A DNA stretch of 64,000 nt, from positions 729,524 to 793,523 of the forward strand of contig NW_017962920.1 of NCBI RefSeq assembly GCF_001661345.1, given 5' to 3'. The stretch is from Ascoidea rubescens DSM 1968 (lineage: Eukaryota; Ascomycota; Saccharomycetes; Ascoideales; Ascoideaceae). Both the position numbers and the translations under genes were made by a program. The notes beneath the pieces were generated by a model. The model was not told where the DNA came from. It searched no databases and saw only the letters and a list, made by a program, of their open reading frames with translations. How positions within the stretch are numbered: position 1 is the stretch's first letter; the number at the start of each line of letters is the position of its first letter. Shown here one piece after another: positions 43,780 through 55,659 of the stretch.

Positions 43780-46020
43780 GGCCGCAACATGGCATGTAAA
43801 TCATGTTGTCGATCTATCTCCATGAAAGGCTTCATCCCAATATCTCTTCCTTTATAGTTGGATCATGCCTATCAATGAAGGTCAGGACATACTTTTGAAG
43901 ATATCATTTTGCAACGTGCCATATCTTAAACGGCTTAGAACAATTGCATTTATGTCTGAACTTAACCAACGAATTCTATATGTCATATATGTGCTGAAAC
44001 GATGGTCCTGCAAGTCAAGAATCATCATCTTTTCATGAATTGACTCGATTTGTTATCGCAGTGCGGAACATCTTTTTGATTTTGGTAAAGTCGCTCAGCT
44101 ATTCGGCTGCAGTGTTGTATCGACAGATTTTGAATTGAATAGCAATAAATTTGCCTCTTGGCTTACAACAGCAACTAAAATGTTTGGAACGCTTAAGGGA
44201 TAAGGTGTATTTCTTCTCTAATCGATTATGGTGGTGGATGGTAATCGGTTTTGTCATTTGGAACGGTGCGAATTCATTCAAGTTACCATTATTGTTACTA
44301 ATAGAATTATGTATTCCGTTGAAGTCAAATGTTTCCTTTTTGAAATGATAAAGTGTACGTGCCCGGTGTCTTACATTGATAGGAGAGTCTCCTCATAGAT
44401 TTCTTATTATTATCAGGTTGTTCGTCAGGAAACAAGTTGATGAGTATTCGCAATAGAACTGTAGGATTGGTATCAAGTTTGTTTGACATAACTTCAACAG
44501 TAGGAACAGTATTCCCCTCTGATTTCTCAGCTCATGCTCGAGTAACAACAACACTGAATGCGTTTCTCATTTGTTCATTCAGCTGAATTGTTGGTTTTCA
44601 TTCATTACATTAGTATGTTTAGTTAGACTCATTAGATTTGAACGAAATATGATAGCCTATTGGCGACGAAGTTGAATAATTGGTAAATGTCCTTGGATCT
44701 ACTTTGGTTTCAAATGCTATTGAATTTTCTGACATTAATTGATGAATGTGAATCTTTGTCCTGAATGAGCTAGTTCTAAGAACTTTGTGTGTGACGTGGT
44801 CCGCCGGAAATGCAATCTGAATGATGAATTAAACTAATGACATGAACCATTGATTTGATGCTTTACAGTTTGTTGTCTGACATTACAAACAAACGCATCC
44901 ATTTGAACACGAAATGAATCATCGAGCTATGTTATCCCGGTAGTTTGTCCACGCATTTGACTTGGTGATTCATAATAATTACTGTTTGGACATTCATTTA
45001 GCAAAACAATCAAATATCCAAATGCAAATTTTTGTTAATGAATTGGAACATTTAACACAATTCATTAGGCTCCTACGTTCCTTCCAATGTCTTTCATTGT
45101 ATACTCAACTTTCCCATTTTGGAACAGTTAATGGGCTACAGTGACTCGGTGGATGCATCTTTGTCCTTGGAGAGATTCACAAAGATACTTTATTAAAGTC
45201 CACATGCCATTTCATGAAGAAAATGACATACATTATCAACTGAGTGATTGATCACGCGATGCTATGAGATCTAATTAAAAGCGCTAGGTCTTGAATCAGT
45301 TGAATTAGTAAAGATAAACTACAGAATGGTTTATTCTATTGACCTTTAAATTTTGAATCTTGCGCTTTCTCTAGAAAAAATGGACAATTGTTTGATTTCT
45401 TGAGCGATCTTATAATATCTCGATCAGTAGATTCAATTGTTGATATAGTATTGATTTGAGTCAAATATCAATGACCATCGTTTTAGTGATTTTGAAGCAT
45501 ATCTTCTTTACAGTTAAGAGCCATCTGAATCTAAGCTTTGTTTTCAATTCAGATCTAGCATCTAGTCAATATCTGCCAGTCAGCTTTACCCAGAGCCTTG
45601 TAGGTCAGTTTATGGTTTGTTGCCAAAGAAATAGTTCAATTATCTTTACTCTCTCTATTAAACTAGTTGGTTTCTAAATGATTGTCATCGTCAAGTTTAC
45701 AACATCATCTTCTCTACATTGTTTACATTCCAAAATTTAAAAATTCAATAAATTTGCCAAAACTTGAACGATTATCATTTTCATCACTTTATCAAATGGC
45801 ATTTGAAGTTGTTTGACTTTGCGTATAGTTATATGTACTGATAACTCTACTTATTCAAGTTATTCAACTTTTTGACTTGAACGACATCAAAAGTTAGTTA
45901 AGGCTATGCAATTATAATTATTCTTTATTTGACATAGAAATATCTTCCTCTCCGTCAAACGGCCAAACTCATTGGAAAGAATTTGTAGTATTTGATTTTA
46001 TTGGTTTACATTCCACATTG
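43780..46020. other. Extra sequence between P integrase and P RT
   Basis: About 2.2 kb separates the integrase and RT blocks of P, where 0.7 kb or so would be expected. Short open frames occur on both strands (44,151-44,348 plus; 44,281-44,099 minus; 44,962-45,144 plus; 45,456-45,677 plus), none with a domain I recognise. It could be an inserted, unidentified fragment or the worn ends of two copies. Confidence 0.4.
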
Positions 46021-46022
46021 AT

Positions 46023-46265
46023 TTATTCATTGATCCTAACGTTTATCAGTGATATAGATTGCCATAACATTTTCTTACTATTTAAATTAGGTTTTACTAT
46101 CGTGGACAGTTCCATATTATGAATGGAATATCTGAGATAAGATACACATGAAGTAGATATTAAATTATGACAATGAATTCCATATTTGAAGATTTTACAA
46201 TGTGCAAATCCATATTTCATTTGTATTCTGTTCTTCAAATTCATCAACGTCTGATTCTCTTGCAA
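46023..46265 (-). pseudogene. Element P integrase segment
   Basis: A minus-strand open stretch of 80 codons. ENQTLMNLKNRIQMKYGFAH then CKIFKYGIHCHNLISTSC follows the copia integrase run VENQTG..IK.LRTDNG.EFCN..F..YGI.H.......  A later KKMLWQSISLINVRIN fits KFWAEAV.TAVYL.NR. One continuous frame carries all three blocks. Confidence 0.75.
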
Positions 46266-47129
46266 ATTACCTTACTCACCATGATGGTTTTAAGAATTGC
46301 ATTGCGTCAATTCAGTGAACATTGATTGATAACCATGGAGCTGCTGCTTAATCAATGTTGATCAAAAATTGGATCACAACAATCTTCACCAACAGCTTCA
46401 ATAATGATTTAACTAGCCTGCTGCAAATTGTCCACTACTGATATCTCCATTCGAAGCCTACAGAGCTTTGCTGGTAGTGGTGAGGCACTAATCAAAGGAG
46501 CTTTTGAGTCCAAAATATTAAGAAGTTGCTGCGGAGTCGATAGGTTGGAGATGTCCATTAGCATAACTCAACAATTTTACATTCAAAGCATCCTTCAAAA
46601 AGTAATGGTTCTTAGAAACTGGTTAAATCCATGAATTAGTGAAAGTAATTGACAAACGGATCAAGAACGTTATCAACAGTCTTTCGGCTTATTATCCCTA
46701 ACGCAAATGTCTTACTCTTTAAGCCGGTTCGTCAAAGTAACAATTCCTATATATTGCATATCATCATTGTAACAATACATTCGATTGCAACGTATTCAAT
46801 GTTTTCGAACAGATGGCATCATCATCGGTCAATGAGTTTGGCCGTGACATCAACCAATCATCAAGAAGGAGATTCTCAACAGGTTGGACACAGTAAATTC
46901 AAATCAGAAATGACTTTCAGAAATCAACAATTTCATTAACTAACAGTGTATGATTCAACTGCGGAGGTTTGGTGATTACAGCAGAAAATGCGGAAGACCA
47001 AAAATCGTCAATTCTATTACAAGATTTGTTAAATTGATTGTCGGCATGGGCATAATGATCTTATCACTAGTGGCTCAAAATTCAGTTGAGAGAATGATTA
47101 AAAGATGAGCATCATTCCCGTCTTGAATA

Positions 47130-47415
47130 CGTTATTAATTCAGGGCCGGGCACCCATTATGCACACTGGCCGAAACTGTTGGATAATAAAACAAATGACA
47201 ACGTTGTATTCTATGGGCCCAATACTAAGTTCATCTGCTCAATAGAAAAAACAGACAATGCTGTTTGTGTAAAAGCATCTGATGTCAAGGTTCTTCCAAA
47301 CAGCCTAAGTGATATCGTTAGTGCTGTCGGATTGCTGAAATTAGTTACAATGCTCAAACTATCGGTAACAGATGATCAAATGACTGAGAATGTCCCATTT
47401 ACCCAAAGTGTGTAA
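47130..47415 (+). pseudogene. Element K protease
   Basis: One frame open for about 95 codons: INSGPGTHYAHWPKLLDN (copia W..DSGA..HM......LF), then VVFYGPNTKFICSIEKTDNA, VLPNSLSDIVSAVGLLKL and VTMLKL (copia L.NVLYVPGL..NLISVSKL). This covers the whole retropepsin fold and its C-terminal flank. It is the longest continuous protease in the window. Confidence 0.78.
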
Positions 47416-49354
47416 AGAACAATAAATTATTGCTGCCTAGTGCAAAGAAAGTACCAAGCAGTTGTTGATTTGTCACTCAATGGGATTTGCTTCACATTCC
47501 AATAAACAACGGTCATTATTGTTCATGTGAATTAATTATTTCAGCCATAATTGAATCGACTCGAGCGAGATTGAAAATGATGAAAATAATACTGAAGATG
47601 TTCATTTGAGCTAAGCCGAGCAAAACACTCAACTTGTTTCACATCAAATGAGTTAGGATTGGTGAAGAATATCTGTGCTGAACAGTTGGTCCAGTTATTC
47701 CCTTCAATGCATTGACTAATGTGGAACGTTAATCTAGTTTAGTTGTTGGTCAAATTCGTATCGTTAGATCGGCAGTCATCCAATCGCTAATTAGATCACG
47801 ATTTAAATTTGAAAATGACTCAGATTAACTTACAACTCCCGTTGTTTACCAAACCAAATGGGGAATTCAATCTTAACAACCTTAATGATTTCACGACCGA
47901 AAACGGTCTCATCCTTGAAGTCACCTAGCGCCAGCTGTTGACAAACGAATGATATTCCAAGAAGTGACTATCAAACACATCAAGGCAGGAGTGAGCCAAC
48001 CAATGACGGCGTCTACTGATCCAAATGATTATTGAAACGTTTCATTTAGGCTTAGAATTCTCGTTTTCAACGCCATCTAATTACATAACTTGAAGAATAT
48101 CCATTGCAAATGCTCAAATAAGCCATAGTGACTGATACAGGCGATCCACCGTTTGTGATGAAGTGTTTGCTTCCATCCATAAGGTCAAATCACAAGTCAT
48201 TTAAATGTTGAACAGCGGCATATAACTTAGTATTATTCCATGGATCGATTCAGCTTCAGTTATAGAGGAACACCCCAAATGATCTTTCTAAACAAGTTCT
48301 ATGCGATCGATGAATCATATTGCTTTCTCTATATCAGATAGTTCCATTGCGGTTGACCACATTGAAGCAAGACATTCCTCTATTATTGATTCAACTATAT
48401 CAGCGGCAACTCATCTGTTTTTACGGAGCCTCAACTTTCAAACTCAACCCACAAGCGTATTAGCAATGAGACCAGCATTCCGATGAAAGACGGTTTCAAC
48501 AACGGAGTGGTTATCTGTCTATAGCAGCAATGACGGAGAAGCAAAACTCGTCTACTGTTCCCATTGTTGTAGATATGTAAAACGAACCAGTCCATAATAC
48601 AATAGATAAATCATAGAACTGGTTTGTTCAATACATGGGTCTCACTATTGGCGATCACAGATCTACCATGAAACCGAGACCAACCAAAAAGAATGCCGCA
48701 TTGCCTAGCGCAGAGCATTTAATCAATCAACAACAGAGCTGCAACATGTTGTTTATGCCAAATCGAGAAAATATTGATATCTTGAATGGATGGATAATAT
48801 CACCAACTGTTCAAACAAATGAGAATTGGCCAAGACAATCTTACATACAGCAGATGAAACTAACAATAGCGGATTTGCCAACTTCACTGGTGCGTTTGTT
48901 AACGAAGGAACGTCTTGATTGGTTTTAAAATCAAAAGATATCAATCCAACTATATTCTTAGATCATGAGCAAGCCGACAACGACAAACAAAGATACAGGA
49001 TTTAGCCCAGTAAATAAATTTAGTTGAAGAGCACGGTGACTAATCATTCATCCTCCTTCCATTGTTGTTGACGGATTACTCAAAAGAAAGAGGATATTCG
49101 ATGGTAGACAAAATAAATATTGTTCTGATTCGTCTAGGACAAGATATGTAGCAAAGGGATCGGCTTAAGATTTAGGGCATAACTACAATGATGTTAGTTC
49201 TGCGGGGATGAAATAATATTGAATGACAACGTTGCATTGAGTAGCGGCCGCTGACAACTGCGGTATGTCTAAATTAGAAAGGGTGACACATCCTTGAATT
49301 TGGCAATTCACTATTCTATTTATTGTTATCCTCCTGATGAAGCATTCTAATCTT

Positions 49355-49800
49355 GAAGATGGGTTCTGAAATAAAAAAAAGGAGAGTATTCTTCAAGGGA
49401 AATCCTTCAGAGTTGTTCAATTCAATCAGAAATTTTTTGACGATGGGACTAGCTCTTTTCAAAGTTCTGCTCATTCACCGTTCGTCAACTGTTGAATATG
49501 CTCCATGCCAGTCTGGGTGCAAGAACAAATCATGATATTGATATGGCGAAGCAGATAATGATGAGCAACCTTGCAAGGAAACACATTGGATCCGCAGAGT
49601 TGCGTCATCCAATGAATATTGAGCAAATTCAGTGTTGCAAGAAATATCCGCAAGACATTTCTGATAAAATTCAATTGAATTTGCAAGTGCGAAAATTGTA
49701 AAAATTGAAAGCACCTGCAGTTCGTGTATTTCAAACCAATGTTGACCGAAGATGCCAAGAAGCCGACGATGGTTGGAAATATTGAGAAATTCCTCATATA
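49355..49800 (+). pseudogene. Element K reverse transcriptase, N-terminal half
   Basis: RWVLK and KKGEYSS (about 49,358) match the KWVFK.K...G entry of copia RT. NMLHASLGARTNHDID, in the open stretch 49,492-49,701, matches R.LLSLAA..N..IHQ.DV. A KAPAVRVFQTNVDRRCQEAD string (about 49,708-49,770) matches LYGLKQAPR.W......L. Blocks are in order on one strand with normal spacing. Confidence 0.68.
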
Positions 49801-51199
49801 TAACAATTCATGGCTCAGTTTCTTAGCTATGGCATTTCATTTGTGACCTCAGCGGTAACACGTCATTTAGTTTGTCCATTAGTACATATTTAATCAGGTG
49901 CCTTCAAAGAGTAACAATATGGTGTGAATCATAAGGCTTTTCCAATGATTTTATCAATGGCAATATTCAACGATATCACACTTATTTCCGGCTTCTTGAC
50001 CGAATATGAGACAATTGAAGAATGTCATCACCAATAGCGTTTTAATTAACGGCAGTTGGTTACCGCTTTTGGGCCGCTGACCAAATAGCAAGGAGAGACC
50101 AAAGCGTGGTTTGTGCCTTGTACAAAATTGGGCTTCCTTATTGTTTTGAAAAAATCAATCACATTACGGGTTGTCACAATCCGATGAGAACAACCTATTT
50201 ATGAATGAAGCAGAGTAGCATTGCATATTATCTCAAATGATACTTGATGAACTAAAAGCGCTTCAGTCCGATATTATCCTAATCGGTGGAAATCGTTCCG
50301 TTGCGTCACTTTTTGTTCATCTTTTTATTGAGAATCGACTCAAGCTTTCTGAAAATAAAAATCAATTATCTCGACAATCTATCACCAAGTAGCAATTATA
50401 ACTCAGTTGCCTAACTCAAGAACAGCATTGAGGGTCACTTTGATGGTAAACTCGTACTTGACACTTCAACATTTGACAATGCTCTGAGATTGTAGAATCA
50501 ATTGAAATAATTTTGATGGATCTTCGGACGACATTCCTGCTTGTGTGCAAGTGCCATAAAAGATTGATTTAACTGCCTTTCTCTCAATGTTCATCTCATT
50601 GCTGATTCACATTGAGTGCGTCAACCTGCATTTGAACAGCATTTGCCTCTACATCGTTGACATTGGTGGATTCTACAATCAAGAAGTTATCATCGCTTCA
50701 ACTATTGTTAATCTCAATTCCTTTGGTTCCTTGACTGGAAGGGTTCTATCCTACCCTTAGGATATGAATTCTTAATTTAGGTTGGCGATGCTTTACATTT
50801 GATCATCAACTGGTTTTGGTGAAATGAATGCAATGATCATCCTTTAGTACAACTAACAGTGGGAGGACTATCTTATAAACTCCTCAGAATCTCTGACTGC
50901 TTCTTAACCCGTAGAGATTCTATTCTTCTATTCCAAGATAAAATGTCTTTTTCAGCGACTTCTTTTATTTGACATTAAACGGAAATATTTTTTCAGATTC
51001 TCTGAGTAGATATCTAGCAGCATCGAATGCGTCAACACATAGTCATAAAATTAGAAGCATTTTCAAAGAAATTAAATGATAAATGATATTAACCATTTAC
51101 TTATTAAAATTATATACTATATAGAATCTCAATATCGAACAATGTTTTGTTGAAAAAGTTTATTATATCTAATTTCCGCCGATTTGATAAAACAAATGG

Positions 51200-51702
51200 A
51201 ACAGCTCGGGTGCTTTGGGTGAACCTGATAACAGGTATTTTATATGTACAAGCACTTACTGCTGTACTCTTGCAAAACTGTTGTCACAGATCACCGCCTT
51301 CAATAGTATGTTTGCGGTTTAGATCAGCTAACAATTCAACATTCTTTGCAACAGCAATTGTGGCACCAGCACCTAAGAACATATCCAACAGGGGGTTGAT
51401 CATCGATGAACACTATCCTCCACAGAGCCACTTTTTCAACATCTTTCCATTCTAACTTCGAAGTCATCAGACGACTCAATTAATAACACTCTGCCTGCGG
51501 ACTGAAATTGATTCCGATGTCTGCCATTTCCGTTGTCAACACCAAATCCAGCACACCAAGGACATCTCACTCTCTTAAGCAACGTAAATGCGTCTGACAA
51601 GTCGTTGATTGGTGTTATCGAGCCCGCAAAGCTCGATAGCATTGCTGTTTCTGAACATGCATCGATGATTAGGAGGTTGTCCGCAGCAGAATGAAATTCC
51701 AT
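51200..51702 (-). pseudogene. Element L RT catalytic region to end of RT
   Basis: A minus-strand open stretch of 88 codons. NLLIIDACSETAMLSSFAGS and ITPINDLSDAF follow the copia post-catalytic run DDLLIIG......M...K..I...F.INDLGDA. FQSAGRVLLIESSDDFEVR fits ISQS.YVE.LLERF. LGAGATIAVAKNVELLADLN fits GALLYLAV.TRPDIA.AV..LSR (about 51,390-51,320). The run is long and collinear. The plus-strand frame 51,147-51,455 is a shadow. Confidence 0.78.
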
Positions 51703-51899
51703 TTGATTTGCTTCTTCGGGTGCGCTCCCAGCTAAGCATTTGTCTCGAAGATATGTTGCACCATTTCTGTTCCTTCAATATACCAAAGCCGCATAGAGAC
51801 CAATGGATTTACACCCTGCTGCTTATGCTGAATCCATTTGAACTTGCTTTGGCCTCCCCTGATATTGCATTCAAAAATGATCAATTTCAATATATTTCC

Positions 51900-53250
51900 A
51901 AGAGATGTAGCTTTTCAAGAATTACTTGCATTCCCAATTACTTCATTCATTTCAATGAGCATCTGACTCATTTTGCTAACACCGATAATTCAATTTAGTT
52001 CAGATTCTACCTAGTGATGAAATATGTGAGGGGTATCTATATAAAAATCTAATCGATCAGTCGTCCCAATATTATATAAATATTTTTGTTTTACTCTGTC
52101 AATGAATATATCTATACTATAGAGCGTTCTTTAAATCTTCAAACTTATTCGATTAATAAATAGTAAGTTGCTTCTTATATCACTTGTAATAAATAAAGAT
52201 GATAGAAAGAATCTCTGGACATCAAAAGGGATTTGGCAGCTACAATGAAAAAGGCAATGTTGAATTAGAATTGATATGAGACTGGAATGTTATTCATTTA
52301 AGACATCGTTGAAAATTCTAATCGCACCCTAACTTTCTCTAAGAACAGATATAGTTTAATTGTAGTATTAGAGTTGCTTGAAGCAATAATAGATAGAGGG
52401 ACAATTGCAAATTAAAATACTCTAAGGAACTGATACATAACTTTGATAAACTGTAATTGATAGGGGTTCCTTGAGTATCTCGAATGCTTAACGGCAGCAG
52501 ATGAGAAGTTGGTTAAGTTGATCCCTCTGTAAGTGTGCTAATCGGAGTAAATCTCTAAAATATTTGTAAATAAAATTGATGCAAGGTCCGTAAAAATAAT
52601 CGGCTCACGTTAAACGATCATTTCACAAAGTTGGTGAGATGGTTCAGTTCAGCGTGAGATGCATCAGAAACTACAGATGTTAGTATCAACAACATCTATG
52701 AATGAATTTGTTCCCAACTGTGAAAGTGAGTTGATTCTTGTTCACAATTTCGATTCTCATTGATCTTTGAATCACATCATTACTTAATGATTCAGTGAAC
52801 AATTCTCAGTGTAGTTAAATGGTTGTTAAAGGAATGAGAAAGTTCATCTTCTGATCCAAAAGAATCACTACATTGAAGTTCTCTCACCTCTACAACAATA
52901 GTTATTGTGAAGTAGAGATCTGCCTACCTAGGACGAGCAGCTATATGTCCTAATTGATTCACCGATACGCAATACCGACCTTATTTCTGTCTTGATCAAA
53001 GTTTCACAGTTCTAATGCGAAACAGCTGATTCATCACTTGACTCAACTTCTGCTCTTCAATGATTGCCTTCTTTGGCGAGCGGATCAGCCTGTTTCACCA
53101 ACTACGATATCGGATTCAACCCAATCATGTTCTAATGCTTCGGCAAAGAACAAGAGTATAATCATCAAGTCACTGCACGTCATCTATCTCTTGACAATGC
53201 ATAAGGTCTGAACTGAGAAAATGAAAAGCGAATCGAAGCAACAAACTAAA
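51900..53250. other. AT-rich stretch expected to hold element L integrase
   Basis: About 1.35 kb with few open frames and no motif I can assign on either strand. By position it should be L's integrase and linker (minus). Runs such as 52,020-52,200 are very AT-rich (ATATAAATATTTTTG). Nothing else is visible. Confidence 0.3.
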
Positions 53251-53329
53251 TAGTAGGTGTAATGCTCCAAATCATAGATGAATCATTGCTTTTAGACATG
53301 TCATTGCTTTCCACAATTTTATTTGAATC

Positions 53330-53425
53330 TACGTTGATCAGGATGCTGCATTCCAATCGCCTAAACAAGCCAATAGCAATGTTACAGTGGATTCTCAATG
53401 TGGCGTTCAAGTGCTTGCATTCAAT
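53330..53425 (-). pseudogene. Element L GAG-pre-integrase
   Basis: The minus strand reads RIECKHLNATLRIHCNIAIG and LFRRLECSI. It matches copia LWHKRFGHLNA.TL........GL....C..C, the zinc-binding entry to integrase. It sits within an 82-codon open stretch (53,494-53,246). The match is moderate; position relative to L's RT supports it. Confidence 0.5.
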
Positions 53426-54517
53426 CCTACTGACTGACATCCAAAATTTAGCAACGACATCAATCGTATACTTTTCTTTGCCTTGATCAGTCAATGTTGC
53501 TCAGTTTGTAAATCCCACAGTTACGATTCTTAGAGCAAGCTCAGTACCAATAATGAATGAGATTACTCTTTTAATAATAAAATCTGTAGCAGTCGAAATC
53601 ATTGTAGCTCCCAAGCCGCTCAACAAAGAAATCAACGTTTTTTTTAAAACTCAACGATACTTTGTGCTAATCCCCCAGCTATGGAGCCCAACGGACAAAC
53701 ATAATATTATAAAGTAAACTAATGACGTGAGTTAGCTTTCCAGCAACGAAGGTTTTAATTGCACATTGTATTGTGACATTCAGTGCTTACTTATTTGCAT
53801 TCGGGGTTCTACAATATTAAAACTTAAGACACATTTATGTCTTCTAGATTTTTATCTTGAATTTCTGCAAGCAGATTATCAAACTTGATATGACATTATT
53901 CATTTACAATTTGTCGTCATATCATAATAGATTATCGTCTGATGATCCAATTTGTGACGATCCAGAATTTGGTTTTTTGATGAGGAAATTTAGTGGTTGT
54001 CATTCCCATTGGACTCTTTCATTCGACTTTGCCTGTTATTTTTGATCGAAAACGCGAAAACAATGTATTATTGCCGTTAATAGTGTGTACGACTATCGCA
54101 AAGTGAATAGTACAAATATCTTATGACAGTCACGACACAGATAAATTCCTTGATACATTAATCAGCTACTTACAAAAAGAGTAAGCAATATATGATTTCA
54201 ATCACATGCATGCTGTTTATATCACGAATTATAAGCAGAAATGAGAAACACAGATTATCTAGAGAGTAAATAATATAATATGGATGATAAGAAGGCCAAT
54301 ATTGCATTGCGATCGGTTTCAAAAGAGAAGAATATCTTTTTATGCGATCTCCAAAATGATAAATCAACTTGTATCGAGAACATTAAAAAATATCAAATGC
54401 ATTAATAAAATAACTATATGATAACATATAGAAGCCGTCTACAATAATAAATCATATCCAGATGTTAAAGTAGAATCGTCTTAACTAAAAAATGATATTG
54501 CATTCAAGTCAATAGTA

Positions 54518-54814
54518 GTGAATGATTTGATAAATGAATACCTCGGATTAGTCCTGAAATGTGGAACCGGCAGGGTAGATGCTGTTGCACACTTGGTATC
54601 CAATGCAAAGAAAAAATGCACTGAAATGCAAGACGTTTCAATTTTATTAAATCTGTTTTGCTCACTTACAACCCTTATATTAATGTTTAAACGCTATATT
54701 TTAATCAAAAAGAGTTTATCTAAACTGGATAAAATCCACGTCCACTATTCAAGGAATCCACGCATCTTACTGAACGATAGTCGGTCATCTATCGTGGCCA
54801 ATTCAAAGCATTGA
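54518..54814 (+). pseudogene. Element M Gag, C-terminal half
   Basis: An open frame of 98 codons. NEYLGLVLKCGTGRVDAVAH, then DVSILLNLFCSLTTLILMFK and KKSLSKLDKIHVHY, resemble the copia Gag (UBN2-type) run ...Y...F..L...L...G..IS......ILN.LP..Y..F......  ...LT..EL...L. It lies upstream of the protease at the right distance. The match is by pattern, not by identical strings. Confidence 0.55.
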
Positions 54815-54979
54815 TGTGACTGTGTAATCACAGTCGATGGTTCCAGCAGATCCATCTTTGGAGACTTGACCAACTTTTTTGAAAAAAACATTTTCATCTA
54901 TTCAGGCTGTGAACAGTTGAGAGCCGTTTCATTTACACTTAAATTCTAATTCCACCCTCCATTGGACTACTTCCTCTTG

Positions 54980-55260
54980 AAGGGTTCGTCCTGACTCTGG
55001 TGGACATATGTCATTATCTTCAAATGAATTGATGTCGTTGGATGTAGCAGACACCATTTTTAACTGTCTGGGTTTCTTCGACCTTGAAAGGAAGATGTTT
55101 GAATAGCTCATCATGATTTTGATACCACCCAAAGCGCTGCATTCGGATCCGCAACTACTACGGTAAAAGGAGCCCCTTGAATATCCTCAATTTTATTTGT
55201 TATTGGTTTTGTTACGTTCTGTTCCACATCTTCAATAAGTAGTGCTGATTTAATTAAGAT
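54980..55260 (+). pseudogene. Element M protease
   Basis: RPDSGGHMSLSSNELMSLDV (about 54,984-55,043) carries a DSG active-site string followed by HM and a short loop, as in copia W..DSGA..HM......L. A TTTVKGAP string (about 55,150) fits the flap region V.GVG. Position between Gag and integrase is right. Confidence 0.65.
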
Positions 55261-55293
55261 CAAGTTAACACCAATATCAATTTTAGCTAGAAT

Positions 55294-55659
55294 TTGTTGC
55301 TTGAAGGTCTAGTAATCCATGTTGACCAGACGGTTCCAAGGTGCTTTCGTGACCATCAGAATTGGTCTGAGTTCTATCGAACATTGAACATGATTATCAC
55401 TAACTCTGGGATCGAGTTTGTTGCCATTTTTCACTCAAGACCAGTTGTTATAACCTGTCCATTGTTGATATTCTTTACAGAAGGAACGGCTATGACCTGC
55501 GCTACTCTATGTAATGCCGGAGCTAAAATCACAAATATAATTGGGGAAGAATTTTTAATATTGACATTTGCTGTATTATTCATACCCGTCGACGTGGACC
55601 CCGACAGGTGCTACTCACACCCACAATCGAATGGTGTGACGAGATGTTTCAAATACTAG
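55294..55659 (+). pseudogene. Element M GAG-pre-integrase and integrase start
   Basis: An open frame of 121 codons. FYRTLNMIITNSGIEFVAIF and HSRPVVITCPLLIF fit the zinc-binding copia run H....N...L..M......  ....C..C..GK. GEEFLILTFAVLFIPVDVDP then fits the integrase start GE.LH.DV.GP.....  ...G.RYF. I first read the two strings SGIEFV and SHPQSNG as late-integrase landmarks, but their spacing is wrong for that. Confidence 0.6.

Larger units (their letters stand above)
42400..46270 (-). mobile_element. Element P: Ty1/copia fossil in the AT-rich part
   Basis: The minus strand shows an integrase segment (46,265-46,023), RT N-terminal part (43,767-43,540), RT thumb (43,240-43,080) and end of RT (43,035-42,850). 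Gag and protease are not seen; element K (plus) begins right after 46,270. Integrase and RT are about 1.5 kb further apart than in A, so either foreign sequence lies at about 44.0-45.9 kb or two copies are present. It is broken, with many breaks. Confidence 0.68.
46300..51050 (+). mobile_element. Element K: Ty1/copia fossil in the AT-rich part
   Basis: A plus-strand element with a Gag region (about 46,330-47,100), protease (47,130-47,415), integrase region (about 47,600-49,000, faint), RT (49,355-49,800) and end of RT near 50,530; RNase H is faint. No LTR is readable at either end, and P and L begin at once on the other strand. Protease to RT is about 470 bases longer than in A. It is broken, with many breaks. 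The open frame at 48,635-48,928 (97 codons) lies in the integrase/linker span but has no clear motif. Confidence 0.68.
51100..54300 (-). mobile_element. Element L: Ty1/copia fossil in the AT-rich part
   Basis: The minus strand carries GAG-pre-integrase (about 53,420-53,330), RT catalytic region (51,702-51,436) and end of RT (51,395-51,200). Gag should lie at about 54.3-53.8 kb and integrase at 53.2-52.5 kb, but neither can be read. RNase H is not seen, since element K's 3' part lies there. The pre-integrase-to-RT distance agrees with A. It is broken, with many breaks. Confidence 0.65.

Noticed and set aside
55390-55645. SGIEFV and SHPQSNG strings as the late integrase core of a gypsy or copia element.
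   Set aside because: They lie about 75 residues apart where about 25 are expected; the frame fits GAG-pre-integrase plus integrase start better.
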